Origin: an uncultured Flavobacteriales bacterium
Lineage (GTDB): Bacteria; Bacteroidota; Bacteroidia; Flavobacteriales; Crocinitomicaceae
Assembly: GCA_946480815.1 (NCBI GenBank)
Contig: CAMLLB010000014.1
Span: 1-64,000, forward strand
DNA length: 64,000 bases
Direction: 5' to 3'
Below the pieces are notes generated by a model. It was given only the letters and a program-made list of their open reading frames with translations. It ran no database searches and was not told the DNA's origin. Shown here piece after piece: positions 24,794-32,961 of the stretch. Position numbers and translations under genes: made by a program. The first letter of the stretch is position 1. Each line of letters begins with the position of its first letter.

Positions 24794-25537
24794 ATGATGC
24801 TCATACAAAAACATGCTGTTATTGCTTCAATCAAGGTGGTTTTGTCGGTAATGGCCTGCTGCATACTGCTTACAAATTGCGGTGTTCTTCAAAAAAGTCC
24901 TAAAAAAGAATTGAATGACGGTTTTTATACCCAGCGGATCGACCACCAAAAAAAACAGGTTTACATCGACATCGTTGAGGACAACCTGCGCATCCACGCA
25001 GCCAAAAAAGTAAACCGGAAGCTTGTCCTGGATACCACGGTTAACCGGATTGTTTTCCCGAAAGAAATGAACGCCTTGTACGAAGAAACCGCTTCTTTCA
25101 ACAAAGTATCCTTTGACATCGATTTTTTTACCATTCCTCTCAAACTCAGGCCCGGACAAAAAAATGTTCCAACTCAATTGAATGCGAATCTCAACGGTGC
25201 AGTATACCTTGGCTTCAGAACGGACAAATATGTATTGAGCTATAATCCCAGCCCTTTGGGAAAATCAAATCGGGATATCAATCACTTTGGGTTTTCAATC
25301 GGGGCGTTTACAGGTTTGGGGAATACTTTCATGTCGCCGACAAATACAGACAATGTATTGCAGCAGGAATATGACGGAATAGTTTGGAGTAAAGGCCTGG
25401 CGGGAATTTTTGCTATCAACCGTTTCACAGTCGGGCTGGCTTTTGGTTTTGATAACCTGCTTGACAAGAACAAAAGCATTTGGATCTACGAATCAAAACC
25501 CTGGTTGGGACTCGCATTGGGTTTGAACCTGAATTAA
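24794..25537 (+). CDS. lipoprotein of unknown function
   Basis: The 247-residue protein has a lipoprotein signal ending LLTNC (about residue 29). After a basic stretch (LQKSPKKELNDGF) the mature part is beta-rich and ends with Gly-rich strands (FGFSIGAFTGLGNTFMSP, VGLAFGFDNLLDKNKSIWI, LGLALGLNLN). These resemble an outer-membrane-associated barrel or lipocalin-like fold. No family is recognised. It is preceded by boundary repeat F. A second ATG one codon later is equally possible as start. Confidence 0.7.
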   Translation: MMLIQKHAVIASIKVVLSVMACCILLTNCGVLQKSPKKELNDGFYTQRIDHQKKQVYIDIVEDNLRIHAAKKVNRKLVLDTTVNRIVFPKEMNALYEETASFNKVSFDIDFFTIPLKLRPGQKNVPTQLNANLNGAVYLGFRTDKYVLSYNPSPLGKSNRDINHFGFSIGAFTGLGNTFMSPTNTDNVLQQEYDGIVWSKGLAGIFAINRFTVGLAFGFDNLLDKNKSIWIYESKPWLGLALGLNLN

Positions 25538-25707
25538 CAAGCATCAATCCAAAGAACGTTATGAGAAGTGCTTTAAGTCTGAACGGCGGGATCCGGTAAA
25601 TTTACCCTGAGAACTTGTTTATGAGATGGATACCACTAAATTAGATGTGCTTAATCTCTTTTACGGGATGGATAAACAAGACAGGTGAAAACCTTTGAAA
25701 ACGAACC

Positions 25708-25969
25708 ATGAATAAAATGACATCAAAAAGTATCCGGATTCTCTCCTCCCTGCTTCTACTCGTCGGTTGCACGAAGGTACCTCCAGCTATGAAATACATT
25801 ACAGTAAAGGATTAAAGGACAGTGTTGTCTTTGTGAATTACAATTTTCAGCTCGGATAATCATTGGTGAAAATGAATTGAATCTAAAACAGATCAGTCAA
25901 CGGACAAAGTTTGAGATTGAAAGCATATACACAAAAACAACAAATGCTGATTTGCTTCATGAGTTGTAA
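25708..25969 (+). pseudogene. frameshifted small lipoprotein gene
   Basis: An ATG at 25708 opens a lipoprotein signal (MNKMTSKSIRILSSLLLLVG, then CT). The frame then breaks. In the +2 frame the sequence continues EGTSSYEIHYSKGLKDSVVF and VNYNFQLG; in the +1 frame it continues as IIGENELNLKQISQRTKFEI, ESIYTKTTNADLLHEL and a stop at 25967. Two frameshifts therefore separate three coherent pieces. It accounts for most of the 473-bp region between 25538 and 26010; the first 170 bp hold nothing I can identify. Confidence 0.6.
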
Positions 25970-26010
25970 GAAATAAGTCAGTGGGAGTTCACGACAATTG
26001 ACACAAAAAT

Positions 26011-26589
26011 ATGGACGATAAACTTTTAAATCATTTTATAAGTATTCAGCAACTATCCCAGGAAGAGATCGATGCTATTGATGAAACATTAACGGTAAAG
26101 GATTTTAAAAAAGGAACCTTGTTGCTAAAAGAAGGTCAACATTCTTCCGCTACGTATTTTGTACTTGAAGGAATTGTAAGACAGTTTTACATCACAGATG
26201 GTACGGAAAAAACCAGTGATTTTTTTACCGAAGGGCAATGGGTCTTATCAATCAATAACATCACGCAAAACAGGACTTCAAATCACTTCCTGGAATGTTC
26301 TTCAGACTGTAAAGTGATTGTCGGGAATAGTGAAAAAGGGGAAGATCTTTATAAAAAATACCCCAATCTTGAGACCATCTCCCGGAAATTAATGAACCAG
26401 GTTTTTGTCGGGCAACAAACCAAAATGGAAACGTATATCTTAGACAGTCCTAAAGAACGGTACCTGAAACTCCTTCAATCCAACCCGGAACTTTTCCAAA
26501 AAATACCCCAATATCAAATAGCCAGCTACGTGGGTGTAACACCTGAATCGTTGAGCAGGATCAAAAAAAGATTGGTACGGGAAAGTTAG
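26011..26589 (+). CDS. Crp/Fnr-family transcriptional regulator
   Basis: The 192-residue protein has a cNMP-binding-type roll (about 15-115; FKKGTLLLKEGQHSSATYFV, TSDFFTEGQWVL) and a C-terminal HTH (IPQYQIASYVGVTPESLSRIKKRL). It is of the same general type as the regulator at 19294 but clearly a different protein. It overlaps the convergent DUF4386 gene by 4 bp at the 3' end, a common pairing in Bacteroidota that suggests, but does not prove, a functional link. Confidence 0.9.
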   Translation: MDDKLLNHFISIQQLSQEEIDAIDETLTVKDFKKGTLLLKEGQHSSATYFVLEGIVRQFYITDGTEKTSDFFTEGQWVLSINNITQNRTSNHFLECSSDCKVIVGNSEKGEDLYKKYPNLETISRKLMNQVFVGQQTKMETYILDSPKERYLKLLQSNPELFQKIPQYQIASYVGVTPESLSRIKKRLVRES

Positions 26590-27296
26590 TCCTTCAATTG
26601 GTCATATCCATATTTCTCAAATGCTGTCGTATTAACCCCTTTTATCAAGAGCCATAGGACCATCATTACTTCGCCAATCCAGGCAAACTCACTAACTACA
26701 ATTTTTACTGTCGGGAACAGAAAAAAAGTAGTGAAATCAATTAAGTATCCAATGCAGGTAACCAGTAAAAAATAACCAATGATTTTAGGAATGTATTTCG
26801 ATTGAATCACCAAATACCCCATTGGCAAGAGCCACAATCCAAAAAATATATCAATCATTTTGATCCCATAATCGTGCAAATTGAGAAAAAGACTTACCAG
26901 TGTCTCAACTTCTGCCCCCGAAGAATAAACCAACTTTTCCGAGTGGTGCACGAAATACAGGACAGCAACCTTGTTCAATTCGTTTAGCAGTGAAATGGGA
27001 GCTGCGATCAAGGTGAAAGTAACAATCCATCTGGAATACCTGCCATTCACGGGTTTCAGGGTCCTGGCAATATAAACCGCAGTAGCAACCGTAACTAAAG
27101 CACAAAGTATTGCACTTACGATGCTTAAACGAAATAAAAACTCATTGGAAGCAATGTTGGAAATAGTTACCGGTATATTTTCCATGTCAACCAGTTGACT
27201 CGGGACGTACACGATTCCAAAAACACCTAATGGAATCTGGAACAGATAAAGCAAGCCTGCAAATCGTGCGGTAGTTTTAATTGAATTCATTTTCAT
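26586..27296 (-). CDS. DUF4386 domain-containing membrane protein
   Basis: The 236-residue protein matches DUF4386: ARFAGLLYLFQIPLGVFG at the start and about six to seven membrane helices, with the family-typical HDYGIKMIDIFFGLWLLPMG and IPKIIGYFLLVTCIGYLID. The function is unknown. It converges with the Crp-like gene. A 239-bp region separates its start from the next gene at 27536; it contains a TCCGCC-GT-GGCGGA hairpin near 27500 but no gene. Confidence 0.88.
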   Translation of the reverse strand: MKMNSIKTTARFAGLLYLFQIPLGVFGIVYVPSQLVDMENIPVTISNIASNEFLFRLSIVSAILCALVTVATAVYIARTLKPVNGRYSRWIVTFTLIAAPISLLNELNKVAVLYFVHHSEKLVYSSGAEVETLVSLFLNLHDYGIKMIDIFFGLWLLPMGYLVIQSKYIPKIIGYFLLVTCIGYLIDFTTFFLFPTVKIVVSEFAWIGEVMMVLWLLIKGVNTTAFEKYGYDQLKD

Positions 27297-27535
27297 ATGT
27301 TTAATTTTAGTTTACATTGTTTTAAGAAATCATCTGGTACAATTTCCAGGGACAAAATTATTTATACGATAATCCATTGTCATTGACTTTGGATAAGAAA
27401 TGAACATTCCGTTACCCGAGTAGCCAACCCTTTCCTGCCTAAACTTTTCAAGTATCAAGACAAATTCCCGATGAAATCTTACCTTTACCCTATCCGCCGT
27501 GGCGGATCGTAACGCTTCATTTCAAAACAGTCAAA

Positions 27536-28273
27536 ATGAAACAAGAAACCGCAGCAAGTAATTCAGCAGCACTGGTCGAAAATCCAATACCGGACAGGCG
27601 AATAAAAAGTGCCCATTTATCAGTGGTCCCGGATTCCCGCTTGGATTCCATGGTGGCGAAAGCTCACCCGATCAGTGATTCCGGAGTTCCATTCCGTGAT
27701 TTGACGAATGCTGAAACGAAACGGGAGAGTATCCGGCAGCTCATTGACAAATTGGATGTGAAGCACAGTCTGCGCTACCAGCGAACCGTTGAGGATACGT
27801 ATTGCAACGTCTATTCGTATGATTTCTGCTATTTCGCACAAGTTTATCTGCCAACCGTTTGGTGGACGAAAGAATCCATTGAAAAAATACTCGACGGACA
27901 AGAAGTTGAGCCTGTTTTTGAGGAAACCGTTGATCGGATCTACTCAAGCGCTATTCATGATTGGCTGTTAAAATGGGGAGCCAGTTTTGGCTGGAAACGC
28001 ATGACGGACCTGGACGAAATCCAGCGGAAAGTAAACGAAGAAGGTGGCGTTGGGATCATTTGTGCCAAACGAAAAATCGTTGGCCTTTCGGGACACATTG
28101 TTCCCATCGTTCCGGAAACCGCTGCTAAAAAAGCATACCGCGAAAACGGTGTAGTAATCTATCCTTTGCAGTCACAGGCCGGGAAGCTGAATTACAACTA
28201 TTTTGCAAAAGCACGAAAAGACTGGTGGAACCACGAACGCTATTCTTCTCATGTGTTCTTTTACCACGATTAA
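27536..28273 (+). CDS. putative CHAP/NlpC-P60-like cysteine peptidase or amidase
   Basis: This is a 245-residue protein without a signal peptide. After a disordered N-terminus (1-60) the sequence TYCNVYSYDFCYFAQ places a Cys (C90) at the head of a helix, and GLSGHIVPIVPE places a His (H187) in a strand. This is the Cys-His pattern of CHAP/NlpC-P60-type papain-fold amidases. WKRMTDLDEIQRKVNEEGGV between them is also typical. The call is by pattern only. It lies 53 bp upstream of an amidoligase-like gene on the same strand, which suggests joint action on an amide or peptide bond. Confidence 0.5.
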   Translation: MKQETAASNSAALVENPIPDRRIKSAHLSVVPDSRLDSMVAKAHPISDSGVPFRDLTNAETKRESIRQLIDKLDVKHSLRYQRTVEDTYCNVYSYDFCYFAQVYLPTVWWTKESIEKILDGQEVEPVFEETVDRIYSSAIHDWLLKWGASFGWKRMTDLDEIQRKVNEEGGVGIICAKRKIVGLSGHIVPIVPETAAKKAYRENGVVIYPLQSQAGKLNYNYFAKARKDWWNHERYSSHVFFYHD

Positions 28274-28326
28274 GCAAAGGGCTTCCAAACTAAATTTATA
28301 CATACAACATAAAGTCAATTACATAA

Positions 28327-29802
28327 ATGAACGAAAATCAGAAACAAAAACGGTATTGGGGAATTGGATTAGAAAACGAAACCTACATGCAATTCGAAGA
28401 ACCAATCATTGTTTCTGGTGCATTCATACAAGAAAAAATTGGCTGTGAGCGCTATAGCATTGATTACAGGACCTGTTATAAAGCAGGAATGCTGTCGCTT
28501 TTATTGGAAACTGCTTTTGATAAAACAAAGAACTATATCGTAAGTCGGCGAATCAATAGTCATTCACTGGATAAAGTAGATTTAAACTGGCAGCATAAAA
28601 CGATAGCCGGCACCACTCCATTGGAAGACAATCCGGAATATTCAGGAAAATCGATCCTGGAGGCCTTTCTTGAAACACAGCCTTACAATATTCAAAGTAT
28701 GCTGACCCAAAAAAACAATCCGATGGGCTCCGTGAATTTTGACGGCGATTCGATCGAATTTGTAACCAAATACTTTGAAAACAGAACAATCCCGGAAGCT
28801 TGTCAAGAGCTAAAAGCTACCAAACAATTATTTATTGATAAATTAAATGAATCAGCAGTTCTAAAGGGTGAACTACATTTCCCGGATTATAACATCGGAC
28901 TCAACATGTTTATGTCCAACCAGGAAAACCTGGTCTTGTTTAATAACGGAACGTACCATTTTCATATTACATTACCCACACTCACAGAAAATAGCCGGAT
29001 CATCGATTATCCGGAGTTTGACCGGAAACACTCCAATGCCATCTACCTGCTGCAATGGTTTGAACCCTTGTTCATAGCAACACTGGGCAGTCCGGATATC
29101 ATGCAGGTCATTAGTTCGAAATACGGATTAAAAGAACAATTTGCCGGTGGTTCCATGAGAAACGCCATGTCGCGCTATACCGGAGTTGGAACGTTCAACA
29201 AAGCAATGCCGAAAGGAAAGGTCCTGACTTATCCGGTAGCAGATTTCAGAAAACTTTTAAAGTTCAGCAAAGAAGAAAACATTTGGTGGCGGGATCAAAT
29301 TGAATCGGAATTGGGTTACGAATTACTTTCGGATGTGGGCCTGGATTTCAACCAGGAAAAAATGTACCAAAGCGGTTTTGAATTCAGAAGCTTTGACGAA
29401 TTTCCGGCAAGCTATTTGAACGATGTTCTCCTGGCCATTATTCTGATCTGCGAACACTCTCTGCATCTTCCGGATGTAAGCTGGGGACACGATAGTGTGG
29501 CCTGGAACAATTTAGTTTTCAAATCCTTAAAAAACGGATACCTTACGGAAATAACCGAAGCTGAAAAGAAAGAAGTACTGGATTTATTACATCTGACTTC
29601 TCACCAGGCTGAATTTACTGCAATCAGGAAGCTCGATGAATTTTTCTTTCAAATCCTGGCAGTATTGCATGAGAAATACAAAGACGAAAACACCTGTATC
29701 GATTCCATGGTCGGTGAAAAGACCTTTGCGGCACCAAGTTGGGATAATTTCAACCAATACCAGGCAGAGCGGCATTTGAAGCAGATTGAGGGAGTTGAAT
29801 AA
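28327..29802 (+). CDS. putative GCS/amidoligase-like (COOH-NH2 ligase) enzyme
   Basis: The 491-residue protein opens with WGIGLENETYM, which resembles the strand of metal-binding Glu residues (E16, E18) in the glutamate-cysteine ligase/amidoligase fold. Further matching features are FDGDSIEF (138-145), NNGTYHFHITLP (207-217, with H211 and H213), SNAIYLLQWFEPLFIATLGSPD (a helix typical before the active-site loop) and GGSMRNAMSRY. Such enzymes form amide bonds using ATP. No substrate can be proposed. The upstream gene encodes a possible Cys peptidase/amidase, and the downstream gene a small membrane protein. Confidence 0.6.
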   Translation: MNENQKQKRYWGIGLENETYMQFEEPIIVSGAFIQEKIGCERYSIDYRTCYKAGMLSLLLETAFDKTKNYIVSRRINSHSLDKVDLNWQHKTIAGTTPLEDNPEYSGKSILEAFLETQPYNIQSMLTQKNNPMGSVNFDGDSIEFVTKYFENRTIPEACQELKATKQLFIDKLNESAVLKGELHFPDYNIGLNMFMSNQENLVLFNNGTYHFHITLPTLTENSRIIDYPEFDRKHSNAIYLLQWFEPLFIATLGSPDIMQVISSKYGLKEQFAGGSMRNAMSRYTGVGTFNKAMPKGKVLTYPVADFRKLLKFSKEENIWWRDQIESELGYELLSDVGLDFNQEKMYQSGFEFRSFDEFPASYLNDVLLAIILICEHSLHLPDVSWGHDSVAWNNLVFKSLKNGYLTEITEAEKKEVLDLLHLTSHQAEFTAIRKLDEFFFQILAVLHEKYKDENTCIDSMVGEKTFAAPSWDNFNQYQAERHLKQIEGVE

Positions 29803-29836
29803 AGAATAGCATTGAAAGCAAAGAGCAATTTAAAAA

Positions 29837-30322
29837 ATGTTTGAACGGACACTGTATATTTTCGTCCTTGTTGGTTTCTTTGTTTTATCGGGCATCGGGG
29901 TGTGGTTCGGAAACCCGAATGGTGTTTCGTGGACGAATTGGATTACTGGAAACGGAAGATGGGTCTTACTTCTTGCTCACATTTTGTTCCTCGTACTGGC
30001 ATTGCGCCAATTGTGGATTTGGAACATCTCTGTTGGAAAAAATGAAATTTATCTCAAACGCTTTTTTGGATCAAAAAAAATTACGTTGCAATCAACAGAC
30101 TTAATTTCATTTACTGTTGAACTGGACAAAGATCCTTCATGGATGAAAAACTCCCGTACAACTATCATTGTCAGACTTCAGACAACGCAGGGAAAAATGA
30201 CTTTTAACTCATCGGATTACAAGTCATTCGACAAAACATTGAACAAATTATTCTCACAAAACAGGGAAATGCGTCTTCAATGTTTCAAAAAAATCTCCCA
30301 ACTGAAGGAGCGAGTCCGATAG
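29837..30322 (+). CDS. small membrane protein with PH-like domain
   Basis: The 161-residue protein has two membrane helices (about 4-24 and 40-60) and a soluble beta-rich C-terminal part (ISVGKNEIYLKRFFGSKKIT, TTIIVRLQTTQGKMTFNSSD) that ends in a basic helix. The plan resembles membrane-anchored PH-domain proteins, like the gene at 15648. It starts 34 bp after the amidoligase-like gene and is likely co-transcribed with it. Confidence 0.65.
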   Translation: MFERTLYIFVLVGFFVLSGIGVWFGNPNGVSWTNWITGNGRWVLLLAHILFLVLALRQLWIWNISVGKNEIYLKRFFGSKKITLQSTDLISFTVELDKDPSWMKNSRTTIIVRLQTTQGKMTFNSSDYKSFDKTLNKLFSQNREMRLQCFKKISQLKERVR

Positions 30323-30446
30323 ACAGGTAATTATCCACAACTTTCAAGTCAACTCCATCTTTTAACTAAAATTAGATGTCGCAAACAATCTATTTCTCAT
30401 CATCTCGTTGAAATTGTGTAATTTTGCACAAACTAATCGAAAAGGA

Positions 30447-32003
30447 ATGTCAGCAACAGCAACAGATCTTGGAATACAAGAAACATTAAAAACATTGGGA
30501 ATTGAAGCGGTAAACCGTGGAGCTTCCACAGGAGGATATTGGTTTAACACACGTGGAGCTCAAATCGATTCAGTTTCACCGGTAGACGGACAAATTATTG
30601 CATCGGTTTCTTCTGCAACGGAAGCAGAATACGAAGCGATTGTTTTGAAAGCTCAGGAAGCATTCAAATACTGGAGAATGATCCCTGCACCAAAACGTGG
30701 TGAAGTGATCCGTCAGTTAGCTGAAAAAATCCGCGAGAAAAAACAGGCATTGGGTGAATTGGTTTCTTACGAAATGGGGAAATCACTACAGGAAGGTTTA
30801 GGAGAAGTTCAGGAAATGATCGATATCTGTGATTTCGCAGTGGGTCTTTCCCGTCAATTATATGGTCTTACGATGCACTCTGAGCGTCCGGGACACAGAA
30901 TGTACGAGCAGTACCACCCGCTTGGGATCGTAGGAATTATTTCTGCGTTCAACTTCCCGGTTGCAGTTTGGAACTGGAATACAGCTTTAGCTTGGGTTTG
31001 TGGAGACGTTTGTATCTGGAAACCATCCGAGAAAACACCTTTGACGGCAATTGCATGTCAAAAATTGACCCAGGAGGTATTCGAAGCAAACGGAGTTCCG
31101 GAAGGAGTTTCCTGTTTGTTGATCGGCGATGCTGAGATTGGAAAATTAATGACAAATGATGCACGTATCCCATTGGTTTCTGCAACAGGTTCAACCCGCA
31201 TGGGTAAAGCAGTTGGTGAAGCAGTTGGAAAGCGTTTGGGCCGTCACTTATTGGAATTAGGAGGAAACAACGCGGTAATTATTACTGAAAGCGCTGACTT
31301 GAAAATTGTGGTTCCGGGAGCTGTATTTGGTGCAGTAGGAACAGCCGGACAACGTTGTACTTCAACACGCCGTCTGATCATTCACGAATCTGTTTACGAT
31401 AAAGTAAGAGATGCCCTGGTAAATGCATACAAGCAATTGAAAATCGGAAATCCATTGGATCAGAATAATCACGTTGGACCGCTGATCGATAAAGATGCGG
31501 TAGCAGCTTACCAGAATGCGTTGGTTCAGGTAGTGGAAGAAGGTGGAAAAATATTGGTTGAAGGTGGCGTTCTTTCAGGGGAAGGATACGAAAGCGGATG
31601 TTACGTAAAACCGGCAATTGCAGAAGCTCAAAACAGCTTCAAAATTGTTCAGCACGAAACATTTGCACCGGTATTGTACTTAATGAAATACACAGGTGGC
31701 GTTGAAAACGCAATCGCTCTTCAAAATGGAGTTCCGCAAGGATTGTCTTCGGCAATTATGACCAACAACCTGAAAGAAGCAGAAGCATTCTTATCCCAGG
31801 CAGGATCTGACTGTGGAATTGCAAACGTAAACATCGGTACTTCCGGTGCTGAGATCGGTGGAGCATTCGGTGGTGAAAAAGAAACCGGTGGCGGACGTGA
31901 GTCAGGATCCGATGCATGGAAAGTATACATGCGCCGTCAGACAAACACCATCAATTACACAGATTCATTGCCATTGGCACAGGGAATCAAATTTGATTTG
32001 TAA
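30447..32003 (+). CDS. ALDH7-type aldehyde dehydrogenase (probable alpha-aminoadipic semialdehyde dehydrogenase)
   Basis: The ATG at 30447 is preferred over one at 30408, which overlaps the likely promoter (TAATTTTG at 30419-30426). The 518-residue protein has the ALDH catalytic Cys in GTAGQRCTSTRR (C304), the general-base Glu in LLELGGNNA (E270) and AFNFPVAVWNWN for NAD binding. The GGAFGGEKETGGGRESGSDAWK C-terminal motif and overall pattern fit ALDH7A1/AmaB, which oxidises alpha-aminoadipic semialdehyde in lysine breakdown. A saccharopine-dehydrogenase-like gene at 48050 supports that pathway. A strong terminator palindrome follows. Confidence 0.92.
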   Translation: MSATATDLGIQETLKTLGIEAVNRGASTGGYWFNTRGAQIDSVSPVDGQIIASVSSATEAEYEAIVLKAQEAFKYWRMIPAPKRGEVIRQLAEKIREKKQALGELVSYEMGKSLQEGLGEVQEMIDICDFAVGLSRQLYGLTMHSERPGHRMYEQYHPLGIVGIISAFNFPVAVWNWNTALAWVCGDVCIWKPSEKTPLTAIACQKLTQEVFEANGVPEGVSCLLIGDAEIGKLMTNDARIPLVSATGSTRMGKAVGEAVGKRLGRHLLELGGNNAVIITESADLKIVVPGAVFGAVGTAGQRCTSTRRLIIHESVYDKVRDALVNAYKQLKIGNPLDQNNHVGPLIDKDAVAAYQNALVQVVEEGGKILVEGGVLSGEGYESGCYVKPAIAEAQNSFKIVQHETFAPVLYLMKYTGGVENAIALQNGVPQGLSSAIMTNNLKEAEAFLSQAGSDCGIANVNIGTSGAEIGGAFGGEKETGGGRESGSDAWKVYMRRQTNTINYTDSLPLAQGIKFDL

Positions 32004-32019
32004 GAAATAATCAGATATC

Positions 32020-32059
32020 AAAAAAGTAGGGGCACGATTAATCGTGCCCCTACTTTTTT
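32020..32059 (+). terminator. perfect palindrome / bidirectional terminator
   Basis: Two perfect 20-nt arms meet at 32039/32040: A6, GTAGGGGCACGATT, then the complement and T6. The A- and T-tracts on either side make it a rho-independent terminator in both directions. It ends the aldehyde dehydrogenase transcript. Its TAGG...TTAA...CCTA pattern recurs at 32498, 34350, 57561 and (with an AATT centre) 60905. Confidence 0.85.
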
Positions 32060-32085
32060 GATTCAAATGGAATAGCTTATATTTG
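32058..32085 (+). promoter_or_regulatory. promoter of the lipoprotein gene at 32110
   Basis: TTG at 32058-32060, a 17-bp spacer and TATATTTG at 32078-32085 fit the Bacteroidota consensus exactly. It begins in the T-tract of the preceding terminator, so terminator and promoter are back to back. The start codon is 25 bp downstream. Confidence 0.7.
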
Positions 32086-32109
32086 TGTAAACTATTCATT
32101 CATAACACC

Positions 32110-32502
32110 ATGAAACAAATAATCAAACTCGGTTTTTTACTATTCATCGTCACCCTGGCATTTGGCTGTCAAAAGAAAAATGTTAGATTGAACGAAGGAT
32201 TCACGCTGGATTTCGGTGAAACAGCTACCGTGAAATCAGACGGTGAGAAAATAACAGTGAAGTTTATCAAACTGGAGGAAGAATCCAGATGTAAGCCGGG
32301 TCTTCAATGTGTGTGGCCCGGACAAGTTGCTGTGCGGATCCAGTTGGATGGGGATTCAGAATCCGTAATCGGTTTCCATGATGATTATCCTTCAGCTATC
32401 ACATACAAAGGCCGGACAGTCACATTACTGGAAGTAAACTATAATAAATCGGCAAATTTCGGGGAGGAAAATCATTGTTCCCTGCTAATGGAAGTTGAGT
32501 AG
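32110..32502 (+). CDS. small lipoprotein with SRCKPGLQCVW-type motif
   Basis: The ATG at 32110 opens a lipoprotein signal (MKQIIKLGFLLFIVTLAFGC, lipobox AFGC); an upstream ATG at 32083 lies in the promoter. The mature part of about 110 residues has EESRCKPGLQCVWPGQVAVR, a pattern seen in many small Bacteroidota lipoproteins that probably form a beta sandwich. The function is unknown. The TAG stop (32500-32502) lies inside a degenerate copy of the palindromic terminator element. Confidence 0.82.
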   Translation: MKQIIKLGFLLFIVTLAFGCQKKNVRLNEGFTLDFGETATVKSDGEKITVKFIKLEEESRCKPGLQCVWPGQVAVRIQLDGDSESVIGFHDDYPSAITYKGRTVTLLEVNYNKSANFGEENHCSLLMEVE

Positions 32503-32525
32503 GGGTGTAATTAATGCCCCTGCTT
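32498..32525 (+). repeat. degenerate TAGG...CCTA palindrome between convergent genes
   Basis: AGTAGGGG (32498-32505) pairs with CCCCTGCT (32517-32524) with one G-T wobble, around a central AATTAAT. This is a worn copy of the palindrome family at 32020, 34350, 57561 and 60905. It sits between the convergent lipoprotein and YwbE genes and contains the stop codon of the first. Confidence 0.65.
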
Positions 32526-32538
32526 GTTTTATTAGAAC

Positions 32539-32742
32539 TCAATCCACGTCACTGTCCAGGATTTCCGTAACTCTTCCAACCAATTTGTCTACCGTCATGA
32601 TCTTGATCCCATGCGGATGTGAGGGCGCGCTTGTCAAAATCGATTTCACAATTCCCTCCGTCAATTCTCCGCTTGCCTGGTGTTTCTTCTGAACAAACAA
32701 CACCAGCATTCCCGGCTTGATATCTTTTCGTACTGGTTTCAT
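32539..32742 (-). CDS. ywbE: YwbE family protein (DUF2196)
   Basis: The 67-residue protein reads RKDIKPGMLVLFVQKKHQAS, then LTEGIVKSILTSAPSHPHGIK and VGRVTEIL. This is the full-length YwbE pattern: an SH3-like beta barrel with the conserved GIVK.ILT...HPHGIKV core. The molecular function of YwbE is not established. It is a single gene converging with the lipoprotein gene. The 219 bp between it and 32962 hold no gene; a TATATTTG box at 32949-32956 lies just before the next start. Confidence 0.9.
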   Translation of the reverse strand: MKPVRKDIKPGMLVLFVQKKHQASGELTEGIVKSILTSAPSHPHGIKIMTVDKLVGRVTEILDSDVD

Positions 32743-32961
32743 GGTTCAAAGTTACAGAGAATCTAAGCAATCTGAAACGCAATCCGGTGCATTTATCAGT
32801 CAATCTATTCGATAAATTGATTCAATCTCAACTCCAATCTGTTGAATCTGAAACAGAGTCCAGGCATTCTCAATTAATGTGTGCCTTGTGCGCTTTGTGG
32901 TTGTTGTAAAAGAAAACCGTATGTAATGGCGGATTATTTATAGAGTAGTATATTTGATGCA

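Noticed and set aside
13636..25537. Chromosomal integron with attC sites
   Set aside because: No integrase gene is in the window and the boundary elements do not show the paired attC core sites; the resemblance is only in gene arrangement and inverted arms.
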